NCBI RefSeq assembly: GCF_000003605.2 | Contig: NW_003108579.1 | Span: 313,441 to 353,270 of the forward strand | Direction of reading: 5' to 3' | Source: Saccoglossus kowalevskii | Lineage: Eukaryota; Hemichordata; Enteropneusta; Harrimaniidae | DNA: 39,830 bases | Part shown: piece after piece, positions 1 through 13,400 of the stretch | Position numbering within the stretch: position 1 is the stretch's first letter | Layout of the letters: every line of letters begins with the position of its first letter | Program-made: the position numbers and the translations under genes | Notes under the pieces: model-generated | The model's database searches: none | The model's input: the letters and a program-made list of their open reading frames with translations, nothing else | Told to the model about the DNA's origin: nothing

Positions 1-1198
1 AAAACAGTTAATTCCTGAGTATTTTTGGCATCTTCCCAATTCAGAAAAATATTACAGTCTAATGTGCTCAAAATCAGCAAAGGTACTACGTAATCGTGGT
101 AAATTTCTACATAAAGCATTCAACCTTAGAAGGGAGTTTTCGTTACTTTCGGTATATGAATTTTGTTATATATATATATGTATTTTACAATTTCTGTACA
201 TTCTCCAGTGCTTGTGTATTCTTTTGTTTTTCTGTTATGTATAGTCATATGGGCCTGTGGCCTAAAAGACAATAAACATTATAAAATAAAGAAATAAATG
301 AAATTGTCGTCACATTTCCTATGTTATTGGCCATTATATAGATTTTCGCATTATTACTGACTACTGAAGTCTGTTTATTTATTAGAATTACAAATATATT
401 GAAAGGTAGGCATAGTGTATTGCACGCAATGGGTTGAGTTAACTCGATGAATCGGAACATGTGACACATCCAGGGAAATGTATTATTTGAAGAATCACTT
501 TATTGTAAATTGATTGGCGGTTTGATCCAGTAACTCTAAGTGGACGATTTTGTCTGTAATAACAAATTGTTTTTGAAATCTAGACGCTTTGACCCAGTAA
601 ATCATACGTGTACGTCATTATAAGAAGTTGGATGAAATTGGTGACATCATCTCAAATGGTCATGTTCAAATAATATAGGGAGTTAACAAGTTTAATACCA
701 AAATGTCCGCCAGTCGGCCAAATATGACAGTTCCCAAAATAAAATGGTTTGTATATGTATCTTGTGATATGATATATCTTGAAACGAACGTCCAACAAAA
801 TTACATGCAATGTATATGTATGAGAAATGGTTCCAAAGGCTTGTACAGAAGCTAATTTACCCTGGTCGACCAACTATACTACTAAAACTACAATATTTCT
901 GACACAAAATATTATCACAGCCATAAGCATAAAAATATACTCACATTTGAAAATCCATTACGCACAAGTAACCTCCAAATAGTAAATTTCGCATAGAAAA
1001 TGCACTGCCGGATTCAGAAATTCGGTAAAGGGGAGCGCGCTCCTATTGACTATTGGCCACCGGTGCGATGGGTTTGTCAATTGATTTGTCAATTTTTGTT
1101 GCGGGCTAAATCCCCCTAAATTCGCGAGTGATATAATGAATGATTCAACAACCCCCCCCCCCCAAAAAAATATAGTAAAACAGTGACTTGTAAATTAC
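1..1198. other. Unassigned left edge / intron
   Basis: By comparison with the other copies, the second-half exon of CTLD14 should lie here or just beyond the window edge. No frame with the Trp, Cys and CEF pattern and good splice sites was found. A C-run followed by an A-run lies at 1151-1167. Confidence 0.6.
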
Positions 1199-1478
1199 CT
1201 CAGATTCATACAATCTTTTGTATCATTCACAAATGCCCAATTGCTTGGGAAAAACTGTTGCAAGCCGTCTCGGTTCATCCAGATATAGTCTTCAAAGTTT
1301 CTGCTCACGTTGAAGTAAATCTTGACACTCGGAGCTGGATTTTCGTTCAGATAGCTAATGACGTTTGCATATGTTTCTTCATCATTAATGACAGCAGACA
1401 TGCCGTTCTTTGCGACGCACTCCTCGTGCGCACGAAATCCATTTACTGGAACTGGGTTGACCCAGTACATGACGCTCG
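1199..1478 (-). CDS. CTLD14 first-half exon (gamma-like)
   Basis: 280 bases, phase 1-2, acceptor ATTTACAG, donor GTAATT. 'SVMYWVNPVPVNGFRAHEEC', then 'KNGMSAV' in place of GGRLA, 'KIYFNVSRNF', 'WMNRDGLQQ', 'NWAFVNDTKDCMNL'. It is most similar to CTLD13 but the GG.LA core has decayed. Its second-half exon was not found in the remaining 1.2 kb. Confidence 0.9.
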
Positions 1479-4400
1479 CTGTAAATATAAAATACTGGGC
1501 TATATACACCTTTCCTATAAATTGCGCCCATCTAGTGACAAAGCGCCTCCATGACGTAAATGGTTGACGCGCAGACCGTTCAAAGCGTCGACATAATTTT
1601 TATCTGTAGTCATCCATTCGCCAATGAATATTATATTTTTAGAAAATGTCACCACATTTTAGTTAAACGACTACACAATTAATCACAGTTGTCGACTGGA
1701 GACATTGCCCTTACCCATATACGTCATTATGACGTCATAGAGCTACTCCGTCACTAGAGGGCGTGCCCTATAGAAACCATTATTACATAATCATTATTAC
1801 ACACACACATATGTGGTCTAGCGCAGGATGTCAACACTCACCTCATGTGTTCACACTCCTTTAATTCTTACCACATTCTCAGGAAGCGATTTTGCGATAT
1901 ATGTTATGAAAATAATATTGAAGTACTTAAATACTTGAAAACTCAACTTATGCAAGTCATTTTTTAAGCCATGCTATTGTGAACAGCTATTTTAGATGTA
2001 GACTCAACGCTATACAATGGTAATGTCAATGAATGTGCGAGCGTTATTCTGTAATTCCATAGCTATTACAATACATACGATTATTTTCAAGACCTAAAAT
2101 TTATGCTATCAAGTCATTTGGTCCAAATCGAACAATAGTGGAATTTTATAATATCTGTCTTCAAATTTATTGCGACTTGGGAAAAAGGGCTGTAACTTGG
2201 AAACGTTTGTGTGAAACACTACGTACCTTCTGCTGTGGTGTTTGAGGTGGTGGTGGCAACAGTAGTTGTCGTTGCAGTTGGATCAACGTCTGTGAATATA
2301 ATTGAATTTGAAGAAGGTACTGATTAATCTGATGAAAATGCATTTTTTAAATAAAAGACTGCGTTCTAAGGGTTAATTATTTGGATTACGAAAAGTCATT
2401 AATGAAAGTAAATAGCAACCTGAAGGTAGCGAACGATCAGTGAGGATGCATTTATTTTAATTAGTCTCTGAATATTAATTAATCAACAAATACCTATTGT
2501 AATGCATATTATAGAAAACATGTGCGTGCATTTGTTATTACTCTAACATTACGTGGAAACATCACAACTGTTTTGCCCCATCATTGCCTTGTCTGTATGT
2601 TGGCTTCAATAAAACAGCACAACTTAGTGAAATAAAATCATAGAAAAACAGCCTCTAGCTTGAAAACAAATGCCAACTTAAGATTGATTCCCTTTCTGTT
2701 TCACTCTTGTTGACGAGATAGTCTTATCTACAGAATGTGATCAATATGATTTTCGAGATCACTAAACTTATTAATTAAAGTTAAAGCGCGGTGGTCGTCG
2801 CGCAGCGCGTGTTCGAATTTCTTGTAAATAAACAATGTATTTTACACGCCTTGTATACGTCGCTATGAGTCCCATATCGAACTGGACGCGGCGCGTCGGC
2901 CACCGCCCTTTAATCAAACATTGTTGGTAGAATGTCATATTCAACTAACCATCGCACAAGGTTCCCCGCCATCCGTAAGAGCACTGACAATAACAAGACG
3001 TGGTGTTAGCAACAATATTACCATTTTTACACCAATCCGGCACGGAGCAGTCTGGAAAATAACAATAATCAACTTACAAGGCATTATTCCTCGCGTGCGC
3101 CCGCTATTGAAAAAGCGCACTGTGACGCAAAAATGTACATATTATGAGACATACTACGTATACGAGTTCTGTACCAACTATATACTTACCAAATTCGCAT
3201 AAACTTATCCTCGTACCCGACCAAGTACATTTGTTTGCTTGGAATGCGAAATCTGCAGTTTGGCTGAATAACACAAAATATAATATTTTCAAGTTTGAGA
3301 TGTTATTGTTATTGGTCAAAGGCGGTCACATGATCATTTGATGAATATTCAATGTATAATATTGTGGATTCCTTGCCTCGGGTTTTAATTGTGTGTTACT
3401 GACATCTGATGTCATAATACTTTGATTATTGACTATCGAAGACTAATTTTGATTTTAATCCAAGACGTTTCCATTTGGCTCACATTTTTCACCTTACTTA
3501 TTGCCAATTGTTTTGTTTAAAATAATAATACAGTTATTTATATAACTAAAATCAAGTTATAGTTCTAAATCAGGGAACAACAATAAGCTGGTTGCAATTA
3601 CAATGTAGTATAAATGATCATTCAGCGTCCTCATGCGTCGAAAATATTATAATATTATAAATTCAACACTGGAGAAAGAAAATGCAATTTTAACAATGTT
3701 GTATATATACAACAAAAGACAAAATAGTGTGCCATTTTAAGTACGCTGTGACTGTTAAGACACCCGTAATGCCTATTACAAAACAATCTTGGTATTTAAC
3801 GCCATGCCTATTTCTGGTAGCAGGGCTTTCTAATAGACCATTTTCCGTACACTGCGAGAATCACGCGTTATGCGTGAAATCGAACGTAAAAACAAGACAA
3901 ACAAAGGTCATAGCGTCGTAGTCGCGTCAAACATCGCGTGGGATTCGACAAACGCGAAAGTATTTCGGGGACATTTCCATGCTTAAAGGCCCAATTCACT
4001 TGCCCTGGGCAAGTGTGAATTGGAGGTGTGGCTATTCTAATGCATGGTGTTAATCACTTGCGTAGCCTATGATGCATCCTGTTTCAGCGGTCCAACATCA
4101 CATGACTTTGATTGACAGTAGTAATTATTCAAGATTAGTCGCGCATCCCTTTCCCCGGTTCATGTTCTTTACTTTTATCCGCCAAAATCTCAGCTCGTAC
4201 ATTATTTATTGTCATAAATATTACACACAGTCACTGCTGTGATATTCATAGTCACATGCATCCACTTTGGCACGACATAATTGACCTGTAAGTTCGAGAA
4301 AACACGTTTTTACCGGAGCTTGGCTGGAGCTGTTTACTACAGCTTGACAAGCAAGGAAATGATCCCTATTGTTTAGGAGCGTATTTATAGTATACCTGGG

Positions 4401-7400
4401 CCTTTAATAATGTGCTGTCCACATTTAATGATGGGCAATTTCGATTAAGTAAGGGTATTCGGAAGCCATATTCCTCTGTCGAAGATCGGCCGATCAATGT
4501 AAGCTGCGAAATAAAGAAATTCTAGTTCAAAATCAAATCGTTCGATTTTTGCGGCAGACGTTCGACGCGCGTGTTTCATGCATCTCGCGAGATCTCGCAA
4601 TTGTACGGAAAATCACCTATTTCACGAATGCCAAAAGTATCATAGACACAACAAATAATAATAACACACACGTGGCGCGAGCGTGTGTGACAAGCGTTCC
4701 AACAGTTTACACAACTACACAATGGCCGTGTAATACTCTTGCATGAAAAGTATTCCCATGTCAACGAAATGATCACGCTATTTTGTTCCTGGTTGTAGAA
4801 TTGCTTTGCAATAGTTTTCTATTTCATCACAGTAGGGTGGTTACTTACAGTAGCGCGACACAGTCATTTGTCTCATCAACAATCCCATTCCATTGGAAGT
4901 ATTCCTGGATCCCATCATCATTTACCCATTCATCGACAATCTTCTGTATCCCAATATACACCCTAGGGTCCGCTAGATAAACGCTTTCAAGGAAACTCGC
5001 TACAGCAATGTGAGTTCCAATGTCTGCTACCTTAGCTAGTCGACCACCTCTTGCTTGGCATTCAGTCCTGGCTTCAAAGCCATTTACGGGCTGAGGGTTG
5101 ACCCAATACATGATGGACGTACTCACTGCAAAGAATAGATTAAATCGTCGTTATCTCTGTCAAGACAGTTGTCGGCCTATTCGGTGATTTGTCTGCCTGA
5201 CCGTCTGTCGTATGCGGGTCTATCTGTCAGCAGGATAACTGAAATGTCTGCAGATAATTTACCATGACATTCTGGCCTAGCCGCTAAAAAGACAAATTAT
5301 TTTGCTAGTTTTTGGATTTAGCTATTCTTTCTATGTAAATGTTCCACAGAGAATTACATTAACACGGTTAGTATTCTGGTCTTCAGTGTATAAAGTAAAT
5401 TATTCTTTCGGTGTCAAAGCATCATCTGTAATTCTTGAATTTGTATGCCTTGTATTTTGTCTGATTGCAGACACCTTTACTAGCTTGTTCTGATAAAAAA
5501 AAGTTGTCATTCGACCAATAAATGAAATTATCTGGCCAATATAGGCTACCGCGATTTGTTATTAATTGTTGCCATTCAGTTGGTACATGCTACTACTCAG
5601 TATGGACTACAGGAAGGCCATTTTGGGGTATTATTTACTGTGCGTCAACCAGTTAAATTATCAAAGACAAAAATCGTAATTCAGTGAGCATCTACTGTCA
5701 GAGGACAGCGTTTGCCACCACCTACACTCCACGGAAGGCAAATTTCAGTTGACATTTCCTCACGAGGGATCTCGCACGTTTTCCGTGTAACGGCGTTCAT
5801 TGCTCGAAACCCCAACATGTTTAAATTCAACGTTACTTCTTCTACTGCGCTTCCACATTCGAGTATATACTGTGTTGTCAAATTTCCCGCACACGAGATT
5901 ATACAGTGAATGTTTTGGGCACATGATTGATAGTACAGATATTTGTCTCATTTGTTTAATATTTAGTTTTATTTTAATTCAGGTTTGGGAATTAACCAAA
6001 TATCACAGTGTGGCATTGTTGACTGGAGCTCGCTGGAAATACGTAAGCATAAAATATAACTTTTTGAAGACGCCATTATAGTAAGTTTACCTCGACAGAA
6101 ATCTCCACTCCATCCATCATGACACCGACATTCACAGGAATCTGCAGTCTCCACGACAACGCCATTTTTACACCAACTTGTATCGCCGACACAATCTGAG
6201 TACGTAGAAAGAAAGAAACAAATGTAGTGATATTTTTTTTTCAAAAGGTCACACAATTAAGAGGGTTATAGAACTGCGCAGCAGCATCATAAAAAGCGAG
6301 CGCTAAACTAAATGAAGGGCAAGGGGTAATTTGCATAATATTTCTACGCCCTCCAACAGAGCTTCCAACGGCCAACGCTAAGTCGTGCATTTCAACCGTG
6401 GTTGTCATCCATAAAATACAGTTTTTTTTGTAAATTTGATCTATTATTAATGAATAACAAATCCACCCATCTACGTCATTATGACGTCGCGTGAGCGCTT
6501 CGTTATTAGGAGCGCGTCTTATGGATTTAAGTCGGGTTTGTCTAAGTATAAGATCAATGGCGAATGGTTGTGAAGCCGTACTGCGCATGCGTGTATTTCA
6601 ATATCGTCGCATGACCGTTATTTGCATGCGCTAGTTTACAGTGACAGTTGATTGATTGATTGTCATACTTGTTTTAACTATTCACGTCTTATATAATGTC
6701 TATTGGGTTCAACATACCGAACTCGCACACGTATTTCCTTTTTGACGTGCAAGACGTTCCACGCCACGTCCAAGCTCCAATGTCGTACCTGCAAGAGATA
6801 TATACACATACTTATATTATTGTACAAATGAAAATGAAATGAAAAGAGTAGGAGTAGTCACACAAAAGAAATCTTTAATTGCTCAATTTGTTGGCTAATT
6901 TCGTGTTCATTTCAGTTTCTAACCTACTTCATGCACGTTTCTATCGGATAGAATTTTGAGTTTCGTTTTCTTGACATTATATACTTCATATCGAATCTAT
7001 CTACATTGCGCATATTTTTTGAAGATGAAGCTAGTAATTAATGAATATCTGAGATATGCAATATATTGTGACCGTTAGGAAATTGTAATGTATCTTTATT
7101 TATCCAAGCCTGGCACTGGCCATATACTTGATTTCTTGTCCAGGAGATTTGGTGCTGCGACTGACGGCTCGCGACCACCCACAGCATTCACATTTGTATT
7201 ATGTATTTACTGTAATTGCACAATCTTTTCAAATTGTTTTGCAGTTCAGAATAACAAAATTTATAACAGTTAATCACCGGGTAGAAAATTAATTTGCCTT
7301 AATATTTCAGTAAGGACTTCTCACTTGACTAATGTTGACGCACGACCTATACAACTGTGTGCATTGGCGCGATTTGCCACACAAAGTGGAGTATTATACG

Positions 7401-10400
7401 ATTTGCCACACAAAGTGGAGTATTGTACGATTTGCCACACAAAGTGGAGTATTATAAATCGAGGTGATGAGTTATTTAATGCTTATATATATATCATGGA
7501 CTACTTGTGTTAAGTTATGTGACGAGATTTATTCGTTTAGCTTACGATTGTTTAACATTTCCAAATAACCGATGCGATAAATCAACAGGCTTTACTACAT
7601 TTGCTATGCTAAATTAATATTAATATATACTTTCGTCAGCCGCCACCAAAGAGCAAAACGTCGAATTATGAAATTACATTATTACTATAGGAACTCAGAA
7701 CTAAATGTGTCACACATTTGTACTGTTATTCCTGAATTAGATATTTTAATGTACTGATGGTAAAGAAGTTATATATTTTAGGAATAACCACCCCACAGGC
7801 GGTTATTTTAGAATTTTAGCCACTTTTATCAATATACACACATACGATAATATCTGTGTCCATTTCAGTTGACAGAAGTATTTAAACCTACTTTGTTTTA
7901 TTGAGAGTTGGGGCCTACTTCTGAAACAAGACAGCTTCATATATCGTCTATTTGACCACGTTTGGTATCATTTAAAAACTTACTTCATGAACGCGCATTG
8001 TTCGTCGTGAGGTTGAGCGGATTTCCATGCCATGAACGCGCTCTGTTGAACATTTTCCACAGACATCCATTTGCCGTTTTCCATATGAAGCCCAGAGTAC
8101 CAATTGTTTAAACCAATAGACATAGCGAAGCTGGTGACGCTGTCAAACATTTCCTGTGACTGAGTCTGAGCCAACCGTCCTCCGAATAATGCGCAGTCAG
8201 ATTCAGCGTCCGCATAGATGTTCAGAGCGCGTGATGCAAAATACTTCAGAGCTGGTGCTGGGTCCGGTTCTGAAAAAGTGAAAACAATTGTGTGAAAGTT
8301 TTAAGATTTTAATTCAACATTTGAATATTATTCCGTCATTAGACTATATATGGAGATACAAAACAAAGCACATCGCGTCGTTGGATTCACTATACGTAGA
8401 GGTAAGTAAATACAGCCCATAAATCCACAGGTAATATTTTCGATAGAAGCGTTATGAATGTCCTGTACAATTCACAGATCATTTGCGCGACTGAAAGTGT
8501 TTAAACAAACGGTGTTTTCAACAGTCACGAAAGTAAAGAAACAATTGCACTCTCCGTAAGCAAATCTTTTGACTCCCACTGTGAAAGTAAATAGCTGTAT
8601 TATTGCTGCTTTCATGCGTGTAACGATGGCGTTGCTACCCTTTAGCGAGCCTAGGATAGCTTGACCATGTCACGTGACAGTGGCTGTTTGTCAAGTGCGT
8701 GATTCAGATCACGCGAGATCTCGCAAACTAAGGAAAATGGCTTATTGGTCATCAGGAAAATTCTTTTCCATGGGGTATACGCTTATATAAAAGGTAGTGA
8801 ATGATGTAGCATTTAGCATGACTAGCAACTTTTAGAGAATGTCTAAATCACAGATAATTTCGAGCTAATTTTTCCAACCTTAAAGCGGGAGAGTCGACAC
8901 CTGTGCATGCGTCAGATGGCCATAGCGTGTCATTGTTTACAAACAAGCGTCTACCCATGAGCCTTTGCGTTTTTAGCCTGCATCGTTATCGTCACTTGGG
9001 ACTCAATTCCCACGCGTGCGCAAGTGAGGACCCTCCCGCTTTAACAGAAAACATTTGTACCTCCTGACGTGATGCAAGCAAATTGTTGATAGTATTTTTG
9101 AACTAAACCTTTGGATCACGTTATGCTGATTATTGTCATGTTTTTGACAATGGCACAATTGTAAAATTTAATGAAATTATTACTGGCTGGCAAAGCGAGC
9201 AACTCTTGACAATAGTAAACAAGCATGTTGCTTTTCAATTAAGAATCTAATTTTCACTAAACAAACAGTACAAAGAAGCAAAATTAGTTCAGCTGTATAT
9301 AACTGTGAACGAATACTTTAATTTACTTTGTAATTTGATACATTTCTGCATTTTTCTTCCAATAAATTCAATTTAATTTCAAAGTGAAAATATATACGTG
9401 ACTGTGTTATTGGTATGAATGTTTTCTCAACTATTTTTATACAGAGTCAACAGAGATAATAATACTATAGTTCGTTAAAGTACTTTTACGCGTGAACACT
9501 ACTGTCGGTGTTGTACTACTTACCCTTACAGAACGTTCCCTTCCAACCTATATCACACACACAGCTGCATGTATACCCGCTATCGTTTGTAACAACTTGT
9601 CCATTGGTACACCAATTCGTCGTCTCAATACACTCTATGAAGACATTAATGCTTTAGTGTTAGTTGATGATTTCATTATTAAATGTGAATATTGGCTGCG
9701 TGAAATTTGTGCTGGTATATCTCATCCCCCTGACATCCGGGACAGTCAGACGATACCAAGCAATAGAAGTGTACTTTTCGACACGCAAAAGTAAGAGTGA
9801 ACCTTTTAAAAGCCATTAGGGTTTACATCTTGCACATCAAACCCTTGGCGACATTAATTAAGCATAACAAAGATTTTTCTTTTACATTATGAGTTGCATA
9901 AAACAGTCACAGAAAGCAATCACACTCACCAAATTCGCAAAGATGATATATTTCCCAACTGGCAGTACAGTTCTCACGTTCCCACAAATAACCGTCAGTA
10001 GACCTGCATTGAAACGTAATTATTACTCATTTTAATGAATATAAAGAACATCCATCATCATCCACAAAAGTGCCATGTCTATAACCATGCAAAATACAGC
10101 GGCGACATTGTGAATGTTAAAATACTAGAATTAGAATATTCATGAATGACACTTTTCAAACCGTTAATATATTCCACCACATTGCTTCAAATATGTATAA
10201 CACTATGTACGTGTGTAAAGTATCAACTGCCTTCTGTTTCGTATACACTTTTGGTTTCAATTTCAGTTATTTTTTATAAATACATTTATTAGAACCGCAA
10301 TTTATCGAATAATACTTATGCAATATTTCATACCTAAAAACAGCACAATCCAGCCAATCAAATTCTTCAGAATATTTCCAGTTAGAATATTCTAGAATCT

Positions 10401-13400
10401 CACCCGAGTCATATCCCCAAACATCATTAATTCGTTGAAGTCTAAAAAACACCTTTCCGCTCAATGAACTGACACCAACTGTATTCATATATGACACAGC
10501 ACGTTCCTGGGTGGCCTGACTTGTGACTGTAGCGAGGCGCCCACCATACATTTGACACTCTAAGCTGGCATTGTCATATGAAATAGTGTGTTCAGAAAGC
10601 CAGAATGCAACGTTTGAAGAAGGTGGTTCGAGCGTAGAAGCTGTAGTAGTTGTTGTTGTTGGTGGTGGTGGAGGGGCTGTTGTAGAAGTTGTAGTAGGGG
10701 CAGTTGTAGTTGTTGAAGGTTCGGTAGTAGGAGGGGCTGTTGTAGAAGTTGTAGTAGGGGCAGTTGTAGTTGTAGTTGCTGGAGGTTCGGTAGTAGGAGG
10801 CGCTGTCGTAGAAGTTGTAGTAGGGGCAGTTGTGGTTGTAGTTGTTGGAGATTCGGTAGTAGGAGGCGCTGTCGTAGAAGTTGTAGTAGGGGCAGTTGTG
10901 GTTGTAGTTGTTGGAGATTCGGTAGTAGGAGGCGCTGTCGTAGAAGTTGTAGTAGGGGCAGTTGTGGTTGTAGTTGTTGGAGATTCGGTAGTAGGAGGCG
11001 CTGTTGTAGAAGTTGTAGTAGGGGCAGCTGTGGCTGTAGTTGTTGGAGGTTCGGTAGTAAAATGTACTGTTGTGGAAGGTATAGGAGCTGTAGTTGTTGT
11101 TGGAAAGAGAGTAGTGGTCGTTGTTGCTGTTGGATCAGGCACTGCAAAGAGAAAAACATAACATTAAACCGAGAAATATTATCGTGACCATATATTTGCT
11201 GTTTGTATATCCTAGCCTAGCATTAGAATCTGGGAAAGGTTGAAACATTACTCAACAATGTTTCATTTCGGACTGAAGAGAACAATGTATATCATATTGT
11301 AGAATAGCACAGATTTAGTTTGTCATTATGCCAAATTTGCAATAGTTTGGAAATAAACAGAAGCGATTAAATTTTGTCATTATACTTCTGTTAAATTCGG
11401 TATTTTTATAAAGTATTTTTTTCATAAAAAAATCTCTTTTTGTTAAGCAAGTAACATTGATATGCATGGCGTTTTACACTGGCTGTCTAACTTTGTGAAT
11501 ACCTACTGTCACAGAAGGTTCCCATCCAGCCGTACGAGCACTGGCAGGTACAAAAGTCGTCTATTTGTATCTCCCCATTTGCACACCATTGTGTATCCAC
11601 TAAGCAGTCTTTAAAATGAAATAAAATAAATAAATGAAACAATATTATCCACATAGTTACACTGGTACAACAGTGTACAGAATTGTCCATTGCGAGCAAG
11701 CCACTCCTCTGTTTAAAAGTACGGTGTAAGCTGCATTTCTTTAATGTAGATAAACTTGTTTGAATTGTGTAATTCTTCTCCACAATTCTGACGTTTGTGA
11801 TTGTTTAAATTTATGTTGATATTTCTATTGATTGGATAGATCGAAAGAGAAAACACGTGTTATTAGTATTTAGATTTGATTTCATACAGTGATAATAGTA
11901 GAAACCTTGAATGTTTTGAATGCATTACAGCAATACATAGACGTAACAATCAACACTAAACATAGACAGATAAACCCAATTAACATTTCAAAGTAAAATG
12001 CAAAATAACGACAATTCATGAACATGTACAATTCCCATATTCTCGTGGGCGAACATTCGGGCATTTTCACCGCCTGGCAACCACCACAGAGAAAATAAAG
12101 GCCAACAACTCTCAGAAAACGGTACTTTGGAATGGTTATTGAGACTCCCCCGAACAGTGTAACAAGATTAGCCATGCGTTTGCAACATATATATAAATTT
12201 GGTTGTTCTAGATAACTTCAAAGTTGAGTTTGTGTTGTTTTCTCGAATTTAGCTGTTTTCACCGGCTCATCGACCGGCGTTCCAAAGCAGCTCGCGCAAA
12301 GCCTATAGAAACACGTGGTACAGTGGTGTGCGCCTTAGCAACGCGTAACGTCTTGTGACGTAGCTCCACCGCGATGATACCGCGCTCACTGTCCACATAT
12401 GTAGTAACCTTGGTATTTGAAATGACTATTTGAAGGTCAAAAAAAGTGTCGTGTTTATATTGGATATACGTAGAACATTGTGTACTTGCGTTCTGGCAAC
12501 ACTACTTGTCGCCAGTAAATAATGAAAGTAGCTTGGAAATTGTCTGAGGTGTCTTAGAAATTATCTGTGTTCTTAAAATAATAATAATAAAAAAAAAATG
12601 TTCACGTCTTACCAAATTCACATAAACTTAGCCGTCCGGCAGCCCACGTGCAAACTTGTTCATTCCATGCCATATCTGGGCCATACCTAATAAAACAAAA
12701 AAACAGTCGTACAAATAATAATAATACAACATCTTTAACAAATTAAATATGGCAAAATACAGCTCTTCGTCTTCAAAATAAAGGCAGTCATTTTGAACTA
12801 ACAACCGAGTGTCTAGCATGTATACGTGCGCCTCCGAGATCACACAACATAAGCACGAACATTTTACCTTTCTGTCAATAATGCTGTTATAGATATTAAG
12901 ACGTATAAAGCAAATACTCACTTTAGCATAACACAAGTTTTGGTACCATCACCCACACTCAATCCATTGAGAAACGACTGCGGACCGTCATTATTATACC
13001 ACTCTGTGTTGTTCAGCTGTAAATCGAAATAGAGTCTCGGATCTGACAGAGTTTGTCCATCGAGGAAGGTACCAATATACATCAGTTGGTCAAAACTGTC
13101 TATTTTGGCTAGCCGACCGCCTTTGTCTTGGCACACGGTTCGAGCTGTTATTGCATTAACAGATACAGGGTTCACCCAATAAGCAATATTCTTGTTTGCT
13201 GGAATTGAAACAGTAATGTAGTTACTTGATTGCAGTTATGTACACACAAAAGGAAACAAACTATATTGAATAATATTTTGAATATTCTTCTTAGATGTAT
13301 GTTCTTTGGTTAATTTATTACTGTTTCCCTGATTTGGCCTTTGTGCTCATACATTCGTGCTTGTGAATTTCCTGTCAGTCTTGCGATCCTGGTCTTGTAG

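Noticed and set aside
675-760. Minus-strand 'YKPFYFGNCHIWPTGGHFGI' as the missing CTLD14 second-half exon
   Set aside because: It has a Cys and Trp near the right places but lacks the terminal CEF, and no acceptor/donor pair gives the needed 2-1 phase.
950-1020. Segment ending in a GTGAGT donor, reading 'LFGGYLCVMDFQ'
   Set aside because: Lacks the Trp-x4-Cys pattern of all other second-half exons; only a donor-like site supports it.
7371-7456. Three 29-base repeats considered as a CRISPR array
   Set aside because: The units abut with no spacers, and the surrounding sequence is a eukaryotic intron.
9492-9794. Plus-strand 100-codon open frame
   Set aside because: It is antisense to EGF10 (9524-9634), whose six cysteines and splice sites fit the minus strand.
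10571-11161. Long plus-strand open frame rich in Val and Gly across the mucin repeat
   Set aside because: It is the antisense of an in-frame 60-base repeat, which keeps several frames open. The minus-strand Thr/Pro frame joins a CTLD in phase.
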